Shown one piece after another: positions 34,255-41,998 of a DNA stretch of 64,000 nucleotides. The notes below the pieces were generated by a model that searched no databases, had not been told where the DNA came from, and was given only the letters and a program-made list of their open reading frames with translations. The stretch is from assembly GCA_018806915.1 (NCBI GenBank), contig JAGKQI010000105.1:558001-622000 (forward strand), written 5' to 3'. A program made the position numbers and the translations under genes. Position 1 is the first letter of the stretch. Each line of letters starts with the position of its first letter. This stretch comes from Phytophthora colocasiae. Taxonomy: Eukaryota; Oomycota; Peronosporomycetes; Peronosporales; Peronosporaceae.

Positions 34255-34332
34255 AGGGTACGTTCATTAATAAGGGATTGAGACGCCTCCAGCCCCGTCA
34301 ATCCCTAATCCCTACTTATTTGGAGAGCCCTG

Positions 34333-34341
34333 CAAGCCTCC
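34333..34341. repeat. Right target-site duplication of hAT element
   Basis: CAAGCCTCC, identical to 33140-33148. The RxLR leader continues directly after it (CCAGCAATAATTTACAC...) up to the ATG at 34370. Confidence 0.85.
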
Positions 34342-34369
34342 CCAGCAATAATTTACACAAGGGCCGACC

Positions 34370-34760
34370 ATGCGTCTCACTTACATTCTTGCGGTGGTGA
34401 TTGCGGCCACTCTTCACGCCAGCGCTACAGCATTTGCTTCGGTTCAGGAATCCGAGGCTGTGGTCGAGGATGGAGCTGAGTCTGCTATCATCGACACAAC
34501 CTTGCCGGAGGGCGGGCGGATGCTTCGTCGTGTGGATACCAACAAGTACGGCCTCGATGATGACGATGACGACCGCAGCACCTTTGTCGAAGAGAGAGGC
34601 TTTGGAGATGCTTTCTAACCCCGTCGCGGCTGCGAAGAAGTCTGCGCAAAAGACTGCAGAGCATTCGGCGAAGATCAAGGCATTCCTGGCGGAGGTGACT
34701 ACCATTGAGAATACGCTCGAAAAAGCGAAAGAGATAGTTTACAAAGGGAGTCGTAGCTAG
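34370..34760 (+). pseudogene. RxLR-EER effector paralogue 1, promoter-separated and frameshifted
   Basis: The open part codes 82 residues: a signal peptide (residues 1-21, ending ATA), RxLR as RMLR at 50-53, a short Asp run, and EER at 74-76. It then stops at 34616-34618. Compared with the paralogue at 36472, eight bases are missing just after GATGCT (34608-34613), which throws the rest out of frame. The downstream sequence up to 34760 still resembles the paralogue's effector domain in another frame. The promoter lies 1.2 kb away behind a hAT element. RxLR proteins are secreted and enter host plant cells; this copy would at most give a truncated product without its effector domain. Confidence 0.88.
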
Positions 34761-35017
34761 GACCACTGTTTACATAACTAAGGATCGGCACGCCTACTTA
34801 AAAACAACCTGATGGGGTCCTTCGTAGCAAAGGGTTTACCCTTGCTTTTAATTTTGTTGGACTTGGACCGTATTTGAAAATGTGAAAGTGAGCAGAATAT
34901 GGTCATCTTCCCTAGATAAAGAACAAAAACAACTTAACTCAAGGATCCTGGACGTGAGAAGAATTACATGTAGTTCTCAAACATGGTCGTATGGGAAATG
35001 ACGTTATCTAGTTCTTA
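34761..35017. other. Intergenic, 257 bp
   Basis: AT-rich spacer after RxLR copy 1. No coding signal or repeat recognised. Confidence 0.5.
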
Positions 35018-35819
35018 GTGGCGAGCGCTTTTGGTCGATTTACCCTTGCTTCGAAAATATTCCAGACATTGTTTCTACGCAACACGAATGGGTACATCGA
35101 TTCTGAGGCGAAGGAGGTGGTCAACGGTTTTGATTCGTGCCGCATTACAGAAGAACAGTAGTTTCTACGTGGAGATACGAGCGGCAACTTTGCACTTCCG
35201 TTCGAAGAAGAATTTAGTTGATTAACAGTTATCGAACTTCTCGTTTTGCTAACTAATACTCTTGAAATCGCCGCCCCCTATGTACGAGGAATCGATGTTC
35301 AAGAAGAGGTAAAACTTCAGCAGTAGGCGGATCGAAACCGAATTGTCGAAGAGTACGGCATCCTCAATCCCAATCCCAGTTATTATACATGAAAGTAGAT
35401 AAATTGACAATGTCTGTGAAATGAACCTAAGCGTAGCATCACTTGTGCGTTCGCTCTCTCGCTTCTCGCGTTTCACGAAAGTGTATATCGTTTCGGAGTC
35501 TTCAAGTTGGATGGAAAACGAAAGCAGCATGGACTCGCCACAGAACGACAAGCGTCTTATGCCTCTGTCTACATTCCAATTTGAGATCGCTCGGTCTCAC
35601 TTACGTTCGAAGACGGCGCCAAGTTGACGGGGTTACCCTTCAGTATTACTGCAGTTGCACTGAGAACCACGATCCAGACTAACGTCCCGTACATTATCGA
35701 CATCGACGTATTTTTGAGGACGGACAGACAGCTTTCTGCAGTGATTTCGGGACAACGACGACGATCCGCTTTGTTGAGGTAGAGATGACGAACGGGGATG
35801 GAGACTTAGTGTTGTGGGA
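35018..35819 (+). pseudogene. Decayed fragment of the neighbouring EGF-like gene, split by an insertion
   Basis: 35018-35208 resembles 30618-30830, and 35598-35819 resembles 30815-31025 of the EGF-like gene in the same orientation. Shared runs include GATTCGTGCCGCATTACAGA and CGGGACAACGACGACGATCC. Stops (an in-frame TAG replacing the Gln-Gln codons after GAAGAACAG) and small deletions destroy the frame. About 390 unrelated bases lie between the two halves. This is a partial duplicate of the gene located 4.4 kb upstream, with an RxLR gene after each copy. Confidence 0.88.
35193..35613. mobile_element. ~390-bp insertion with 16-bp direct repeats, type unknown
   Basis: CACTTCCGTTCGAAGA (35193-35208) and CACTTACGTTCGAAGA (35598-35613) flank the insert and correspond to one site in the intact gene (around 30815). 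They differ at one base. The inserted DNA is not recognisable and has no open frame or obvious inverted ends. A 16-bp target duplication would fit a non-LTR retroposon or SINE, though no poly-A tail is seen. Confidence 0.6.
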
Positions 35820-35927
35820 AATACACTCTTGAAATTCCTTGGGACGAAGAGGCTAAAGCCCGAAATCTTGGTTACTTGTCGTAATCTTGAGCACAAAGTT
35901 ATGGTGCTACTTAGCTAGCATTACGGT

Positions 35928-36029
35928 ATAATATGTTGAACAGCAACTCCGTATCAGGCCGAAAGTTTTAACTACGACTGTCGCTCGAGCATGAAGACCC
36001 CACGAGTAGAGTGCTATTCAACATATTAT
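35928..36029. mobile_element. 102-bp inverted-repeat (MITE-like) element
   Basis: The arms ATAATATGTTGAACAGCA (35928-35945) and TGCTATTCAACATATTAT (36012-36029) are inverted repeats with one mismatch over 18 bp, around a 66-bp centre. It lies about 440 bp before the RxLR gene at 36472. No clear target-site duplication, so a foldback or regulatory hairpin is also possible. Confidence 0.5.
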
Positions 36030-36390
36030 GGTTAAAAAACACAATCAGCAACAGCCTTTCGTATTATGGTATTAAAAAAATAATCATCGAGTTGGCTGCT
36101 CATCGTTTTGTTGCATCGAGAAAAAAGTGTAGCACCGACATAAACGATAAAGAAGAAACCTTAAGTTGAGGAGATAGTACTGCAGTATATTTACGCTACG
36201 GCGTGTAGACATCGTATCCAATTTGGATCTCTTGGTTGGTTTAACTGTAAACTCGTTCTTTGGAACAACAAACAGCACCTTGAGGTTCATCGCAGTTCTG
36301 GTGATTCAGGACAGGTGTTACAAACCGTACATGTACTATGATCATGTGCAAAATACTCGTATACATGGCGCCAGAAAATAGGAGGACTCC

Positions 36391-36471
36391 AAAAAGCCCT
36401 CGCCAGACATTTCATTCTTCAATCCGCTCACTCCAGCAAACAAGCATAGCAAGACTCCCAGTAAAGCACTC
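36391..36471 (+). promoter_or_regulatory. Core promoter and leader of RxLR gene 2
   Basis: Contains AAAAAGCCCTCGCCAGACAT, the initiator TTTCATTCTTCAATCCG at about 36411-36427 and the shared GCAAACAAGCATAGC...CTCCCAG leader, about 60 bp before the ATG. Similar in order to the regions before RxLR copies 1 and 3. Confidence 0.65.
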
Positions 36472-36653
36472 ATGCGTCTCGCTTACATATTTGCAATAGT
36501 GGTTGCGGCCACGTTCCACGCCAGCGTCGCAGCGTTCTCTCCGGTGAAGGATTCCAAGGCTGCGATTAAAAATGGAGCCACGACTGCTACCGTCACAGCA
36601 CAGGGCGGGCGGCTTCTTCGTGGAGTGGATAATACCTACGATTCCCTCGATGG

Positions 36654-36732
<79 letters not shown>

Positions 36733-36939
36733 AACGATGACGATGACCTCGATGGCGACTTCGAGGAAGAGAGAGGCTTCGGAGATGCTATGAAGAAGCT
36801 GAACCCCGTCACGGCTGCGAAGAAATCTGCGAAAAAGGTTGCAGAGCAATCGGCGAAGGCCAAGGAAGCGGTGAAGGATGCGCTCGAATACCAGAAAATG
36901 TTGGAGAGAGCGAAAGAGATGGTCTACAAGAACAACTAA
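36472..36939 (+). CDS. RxLR-EER effector paralogue 2 with 26-residue poly-Asp spacer
   Basis: An intronless protein of 155 residues. Signal peptide 1-21 (cleavage likely after VAA), RxLR as RLLR at 47-50, and EER at 99-101. The spacer between the motifs holds an uninterrupted run of Asp at 62-87, coded by thirteen GACGAT units, then NDDDDLDGD. The C-terminal domain (about residues 102-155) is Lys/Ala-rich and helical, starting GFGDAMKKLNPV and ending MVYKNN. This layout is the one known for oomycete effectors moved into plant cells; the host target is unknown. Without the Asp run the two motifs would lie at the usual distance. No WY-domain motif is obvious in the short C-terminus. Confidence 0.9.
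36655..36732 (+). repeat. (GACGAT)13 hexanucleotide repeat
   Basis: 78 bp of perfect GACGAT units inside the RxLR-2 coding region, in frame so that every codon is Asp. Length changes in multiples of six would add or remove Asp pairs without breaking the frame. Paralogue 3 has only short Asp runs here, so the array expanded after duplication. Confidence 0.95.
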
Positions 36940-37859
36940 GTTCTGCTTGTCATGAGTACTGTCAATTAGAATCCGTTCTTGTTGGGTAACTGTGCCGGTA
37001 ACTCAAAAACAGCTAAGTTGAACAACAGTGATACTTTGTTCCTTCTTTTACCAGTGGGATGATAAGTCCATTAACTACACTGTAGTTAATCAACTTCTTC
37101 ACCTTCTTAGCGTTTTGATTTACTTGGCTGATGGTCTTGAATCAATCTTCGGGTTTCGAGATTCGCGCTCTAATATTTCACCTAGGTTTTTGCCTCATTT
37201 TTCAGTAGTATTTGGTCTGCAATCGCTGTCGCAAACGATAATATCGTATTACTAGCTTTCCGGTGCCGTGTTGATCGGATTTCAATTTGGGATTCTTAAG
37301 GTTTTGTAAGCTAGAATAACTGTTTGAGTCGGGTAAACTTTAAGACGATGAATCTACGAATTGATATTGCTAGTGTGATAATTGCAACAACAGAAGTTTT
37401 CAGTGCATGCAAGCGACGAGCTGCCTTCACCTCCATTCTTTTTTTTTATGCGAGAAAGAGAGAGAGAACAGACTTGCCTATTATACTTACTTACTTATGG
37501 ATGCAAGACGTCTGAAATGCCTGAAGCCTACTTAACAACATCCGTTGCTGCTGTTGCTCCTGAATCTACAATGGAATCCCTCTTGGTTTTTGTTGGAGCA
37601 GTTGAATCCCAAATAGAACCGCCTTCGTCCTTTTACTGCTGATGATCACACTAGCTTTTCATGAGTTGGCGGATCTTCTCCGCTTCCATTGGAGCTCACC
37701 TCCATCTTGCTCAGCTGATTTTTTTGTAAGACGAGTTTTTTTATTAATCAAGTGTATCTATCATCGAAATGATTGCAATATTTCTATGTGCAAAAAATGT
37801 GTGGAGGAGCATCTCCACTGCGACTGTCACATAGATAATATCTACTTCGAAGTAGATAC
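36940..37859. other. Intergenic, 920 bp, effector island
   Basis: AT-rich, with only short open frames of unlikely composition. It contains a T-run and a GAGAAAGAGAGAGAGA tract near 37438-37470, a small hairpin GTGGAG-GAGCAT-CTCCAC (37801-37818), and a perfect 18-bp palindrome ATCTACTTCGAAGTAGAT (37840-37857) immediately before the ATG of the flavodoxin-like gene. No recognisable gene. Confidence 0.55.
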
Positions 37860-38874
37860 ATGTATTATCTGCTGATGAACTTGCATGGCATTCTCAACCG
37901 GGGCGAAGCTCGTCCGCTGCGTCCACCGCGCGTCCCTGCACCGTTGACGCCTACATACACGCAGCTCCAACGTCTTAGCACCAGTGATGAACCTACGAAC
38001 GTTGACGCTCGGCGTATACGTCAAGCAGCGGGCGTGTTACTGTTGATTTTCTGCTTGGGCACAGCCATCGGCCTCGTACATGTCATCGGTATTTCACAGC
38101 AAGTGCTGGCCAGACTGGAGGCTCAGCAAGTGCAAGAGCCGCGATTACTGCATCAGCCACACACTCAAAATCGTGACGTGGTTGGTGGTGCGTGGCAGCA
38201 CGTGCGCGAAAGTGACAAGGCCAATGTGTTAATTGCGTTCTCGGACGGCACGCACCTCACGAAACTTGCGGCAGCGGTGGAGGTCGGTGTGCACAATGTA
38301 TTGGGTAACGATACGACGTCGTTGCGTTTGCGCATTTTGGATAATGCGTCTTTTGAGGACGATGTGATGTGGGCAGACGCAGTGATCCTCGGAACCCACG
38401 TAGTAAACGCGAATGTCGAGCCAAAGGTTGGTAATGGCTAGCTGGGGGGGTATCGTTCTGCAATCTAATGCTTTCATTTTACTGTAGATGAGTACATTTT
38501 TGAGTGGTTGGTCATTTACTGAGGACTTGAGTCAAAAGGTTGGAGCAGTTTTCGTTACGAGTGGAGGAATTTCAGCCGGCGAAGAGTTGACGATGGTGAA
38601 CCTACTGCACTCCCTCATGATCTTCCGCATGATTATTGTTGGGGGAGAGCGATGGACGAGTGCATTCGGTGCATCTGCTATTGTTGGGGAAGGACCTTTT
38701 GAGCCAGCAGGGAGAACTCAACCGGGTCAAGACTTTCCACGCGTATGCTATCCAACCGACCCGGATTCCATCCATGACATGTTCAGGGACAAAGCGATTG
38801 GTTTGGGGGAACGAGTCGCCACGATCACGACACAACTGCGGCGCGCACGGGTGGATTTAGCGGGGCAGAATTAA
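37860..38874 (+). CDS. Membrane-anchored flavodoxin/WrbA-like protein
   Basis: Two exons (37860-38426, 38488-38874, phase 0) give 317 residues. An Arg/Pro-rich N-terminus is followed by one membrane segment at about 51-72 (AAGVLLLIFCLGTAIGLVHVI). The rest resembles the flavodoxin-like NAD(P)H:quinone reductase fold: NVLIAFSDGTHLTKLAAAVEVG (FMN phosphate-loop region in a changed form), WADAVILGTHVVNANVEPKMSTFL, and VGAVFVTSGGISAGEELTMVNLL before a MIIVGG strand. The usual T/S-x-T-G-N loop reads SDGTH, so FMN binding should be tested. It sits inside the effector island and ends 582 bp before the pogo element. Confidence 0.7.
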
Positions 38875-39456
38875 GCATTTAACCCCGTTGTTTGACTAAG
38901 GTTGTAGATTGCAAAGTTGACTGCAACCTGCTGAATTGTTTAATAAAGAAGATGGCTTGGAAGTGGTTGCTAAAACTAACCATACCGTACTCGTCTTCCT
39001 GCAAATTGTGCGATCTAACCATACTAGTATGCATTCATCTTTAAAACTAATGATATCAAAAGCCGTCAATTTGACTGCTTATACCTACAGATGTGATATT
39101 CGACATGGTACACTATTGCACAATTTGCATTGGTATTAGTACTGTATACAACAAACACTCCAAGTAATCACCCCGTACATGTACACCACTGTCATATTCT
39201 TCGTGCAGATTAAAAAAAATCATCGGCGACCGTGCCGTATTCTGACAAATTGTCTTAAGATTGAGTGTGGACGTTTTCAGTGAACTCGGCACTTTCAACG
39301 CAGTTCCTTTTACTGCCTTCGCACGATGCAGTGCCTAAGCAAAGCAAGTAACATATTTGCCGCCACTAGGAACTAGGAACGTAGCTTCCGCACCAGTTGA
39401 AGTTGGCATTGGTATTGTCACCATTGAGCACGTGAACACAATAGACTGGTTGGTTA
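38875..39456. other. Intergenic, 582 bp
   Basis: AT-rich spacer up to the TA target site of the pogo element. No recognisable gene. Confidence 0.55.
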
Positions 39457-39482
39457 CCGTAAAATGCGGATGGAGTGAGACA
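39457..39482 (+). repeat. Left terminal inverted repeat of pogo element
   Basis: 26 bp, preceded by TA; exact inverted match to 41272-41297. Confidence 0.93.
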
Positions 39483-39594
39483 GATTTTATTGGTCTGCAA
39501 ACAGCAAAACATAAATAAACCTTATGAGGTTATATTGCTGGTGCGGGCTATTGCCAGCCACGACTTCCATCCTGGCAGAGCGCAATTTTCCGCA

Positions 39595-41155
39595 ATGCGG
39601 AAACAAAAAAACAGCAACAGAAAGAAGTTCCATGTAAGTTATTAGGAACGCTATGCTTTTACTTATGTATCTAACTGAACGTGGTGACTGTAGGGAGCTT
39701 GCGCGGCTGAAGCCCAATCAGCTGTTGCCGTTGCTAAAGACTTCAAAGTACATAGGTCAACTGTGTATCGCTGGAAAGCTCAGAAAAAAACGTTAGCAAC
39801 CGCAAAGGCTAAAGCACCTAACAAATGCTACACCACTGTACAAACCCAGCAGAAGAAGTATGTTAGATTTCCAGAGCTGGAATCGCGGTAAGTTGTGAAC
39901 GTTATTAACGCATTGAAATTAAAACTTAATCTATTTTCTATTGTAGATTAATCGACTGGATCAATTCAATGCGACGCGAAAAAAGTCGCTGCGTCACTGT
40001 AAAATGCATCATGCTTATAATTGCTAAGTTTGACCCAGCGTTTGCTCTATCCCGCCGCTTTGGAGCACTAAGAGCGTGGGTGACTCGCTTTTTAAAGCGC
40101 AACCGTCTCACTGTCCGACGTATTACGCACCGTGGCACAAAACGACGGGAAGACCTGCAAGTACGTATTTAAAATTTTTATTTATTTTATTTTAACTAAT
40201 ATTGTATTAGGAAGTTGCAGATGCATTTGCAAGTGCTGTAAACACAACTGTGGAGATTGGAAGGTGTCCTCTCAAAACTGTCTTCATACACGGAGAAGTA
40301 CTCCAGCCTGTTCAATATGGACCAGACCGGCGTGTGTATCGATAGTCCTGGCCGTTTAACAGTGGATTATGTAGGTACAAAAAATATTGACGTTGTCCAG
40401 GGAACAGCGATCAATGGCTCTCGCTGCACGGTGTTTTTGTGTGCGTCTGCAACGGGAGAAAGCTCCCGCCGTTTATCGTATTTACCGGCGTTCCTGGAGG
40501 GCCCGTCTCAAAGGAGGTTGAAGCAGCAACATTCGGCGATCCATCTTGTGCTCACACAGTCCAGCGGAAGGCATGGACCGATCACGACACAATGCAAAAA
40601 TGGATTAACGAGGTAATAAGTTTTGGTTGTCGATCTAATTTTTATTATTACTAATTTTTAATTTGTGAATAAGGTGTGGGTTCCACATCTAGATGGCTGC
40701 AGATTGCTGCTTCTAGATAGTCTTAAGGTCCACAAAATGGCTAGCGTGAGGAATGAGCTGCAAGATCATTTGCCACACACAAGTCGAGTACTTTCCTCCG
40801 GGAATTACAGGGGCTGAGTCAGCCTATGGATGTCAGTGTAATGCACTCATTCAAGGCGGCTATCGAGTACGTACAGTATACTTTCTCTGCAAAATGCTAG
40901 GTTTTCTGATGTACGTCTGCGTGTAGGAGGCTGTATATTGAGTATCATGTCGATCATCCGTTTCCAAAGACAGCAAGCGACCGCCGTGCAATGCTGTCGC
41001 TGATGGTAGCGAAGGCTTGGGCTGAAATTACGCCTGCTACCATCATTAGCGGATTTAGAAAAGCTCATCTGATACCTATTGGCCCCCGTAACGAACAGGA
41101 TGTCTTCAGCACTTTTCAACTGGAAGCTGTTGAGAATACTATCGTTAGCGCATAA
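39595..41155 (+). pseudogene. Pogo/CENPB-like transposase, frameshifted
   Basis: Readable order: psq-type helix-turn-helix (EAQSAVAVAKDF...STVYRWKAQKK), a CENPB-type DNA-binding domain (LIDWINSMRREKS...TRFLKRNRLTVRR), and a DDE domain with NMDQTGV, a second Asp in CRLLLLDSLKVHK, PPGITG, and SQPMDVSVMHSFK. The end reads WAEITPATIISGFRKAHLIP. Good GT..AG introns separate the blocks (for example after 39633, after the CENPB-type domain, and before VWVPHLDG). At least four frameshifts lie at about 40255, 40455, 40785 and 40815, one in a CA run, so no complete protein can be made. It is a decayed autonomous transposase. Confidence 0.82.
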
Positions 41156-41271
41156 TAGGTTTTTCAAAATGCACAAGTTTTTTCTTAATTCTATCTTTCA
41201 GGATTTTTTTAATTTTTATATTGGAGGAGGTGTCACCCCTACAAATCGCTTGATGTCGCACTCAATGCACT

Positions 41272-41297
41272 TGTCTCACTCCATCCGCATTTTACGG
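41272..41297 (-). repeat. Right terminal inverted repeat of pogo element
   Basis: 26 bp, followed by TA (41298-41299). It lies only 84 bp before the initiator of RxLR gene 3. Confidence 0.93.
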
Positions 41298-41355
41298 TAC
41301 GTCCGGCACGTAAACAATGTCAACAACACCCCGACACACACAAACCCCGGATACC

Positions 41356-41458
41356 CAAGAAGTCTTCACCGGATAGTCGATCTCATTCTACAATTTGTGC
41401 TCTCCTGCGAACAACGATTCAAGTCTCCCGTGTGAATTACTAGTGCCAAGTACCAATC
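41356..41458 (+). promoter_or_regulatory. Core promoter and leader of RxLR gene 3
   Basis: The initiator TCTCATTCTACAATTTGTG (41381-41399) is an excellent match to the oomycete Inr plus FPR. It is followed by CTCCTGCGAACAACGATTC and AAGTCTCCC, shared with RxLR copy 1. About 60-80 bp from the ATG. Confidence 0.75.
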
Positions 41459-41842
41459 ATGCGTCTTACCTACATTCTTGCGGTTATTGTCGTGGCCACT
41501 CTCCACACCGGCGCTACAGCTTTGCCTTCGGTTAAACATTCCAAGACTGCGATCAAAAACGAAGGTGCGTCTGTCGTTGACTCAAACCTCGAGGAGGATG
41601 GTCGTATGCTTCGTCGTGTGGATAACGACTACGATGACCTTGATGATGACGACCTCGACGACGACGACGAAGAGAGAGGTTTCGGAGATCTTGCCAAAAA
41701 GCTTAACCCTGTCACGGCTGTGAAGAAATCTAAGGAAAAGGTTGCACAGCGATCGGCGAAGTTCAAGGAAATCATGAAAAACGCTGCTGACTACCAGAAA
41801 GGGTTCGACAAGATGAAAGAGATGGTCTACAAGAACAACTGA
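41459..41842 (+). CDS. RxLR-EER effector paralogue 3 (intact)
   Basis: An intronless protein of 127 residues. Signal peptide 1-21 (ends GATA), RxLR as RMLR at 49-52, a short acidic spacer (NDYDDLDDDDLDDDD), and EER at 71-73. The C-terminal domain starts GFGDLAKKLNPV and ends MVYKNN, as in paralogue 2. Both motifs, the frame and the promoter are intact, so this is the best candidate for a working effector of the three. The short helical C-terminus gives no hint of target. Confidence 0.92.
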   Translation: MRLTYILAVIVVATLHTGATALPSVKHSKTAIKNEGASVVDSNLEEDGRMLRRVDNDYDDLDDDDLDDDDEERGFGDLAKKLNPVTAVKKSKEKVAQRSAKFKEIMKNAADYQKGFDKMKEMVYKNN

Positions 41843-41998
41843 GGACCGACCGACATCGTGAGATTCGTTTGTTATCGTTGAGACTCACCTCATCGGTACT
41901 GGGGTTCTGGAACTGTCTTCGATTGAATTACAGTTTAAAGCTGAATATATTGAAGATTGCCAGGTTCTAACAAGTTGACCATGACTTCTGTTTAGTGT

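Larger units (their letters stand above)
33149..34332. mobile_element. 1.18-kb hAT-superfamily element, non-autonomous
   Basis: The left end reads CAGGGGTCTCCAAAAATG. The right end, read inwards, is CAGGGCTCTCCAAATAA, so the terminal inverted repeat has 12 of the first 13 bases identical and begins CAGGG as in many hAT elements. CAAGCCTCC flanks both sides. Inside is a minus-strand frame with the hAT C-terminal dimerisation domain only. Subterminal motifs TTATTGAAAAAGGGG (about 33173) and TTATTGAAAAGGGGG (about 33247) are repeated near the left end, and AGGGATTGA/TCAATCCCT form an inverted pair near the right end (34272-34314). At 1184 bp it is too short for a full transposase. Confidence 0.85.
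39457..41297. mobile_element. Pogo-type (Tc1/mariner superfamily) element, 1841 bp, complete ends
   Basis: Terminal inverted repeats of 26 bp are perfect: 39457-39482 begins CCGTAAAATGCGGATGGA, and 41272-41297 is its exact reverse complement. TA lies on each side (39455-39456 and 41298-41299), the target duplication of this superfamily. The interior holds an intron-containing, frameshifted transposase on the plus strand. Identical ends around a broken gene suggest the copy was mobilised by a transposase supplied elsewhere. Confidence 0.92.

Noticed and set aside
37438..37470. T-run and GAGA tract as a possible poly-A/retroposon end
   Set aside because: No flanking direct repeats and no reverse-transcriptase remnant nearby.
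37382..37875. Two short open frames (86 and 77 codons) after RxLR gene 2
   Set aside because: Low-complexity or Cys/His-rich by chance, no promoter match and no similarity to anything I know. The AT-rich context gives poor coding composition.
40257..40616. Pogo DDE region as an intact stand-alone gene
   Set aside because: The frame covers only part of the DDE domain and leaves it at a frameshift. Neighbouring frames continue the same protein, so it is one decayed gene.
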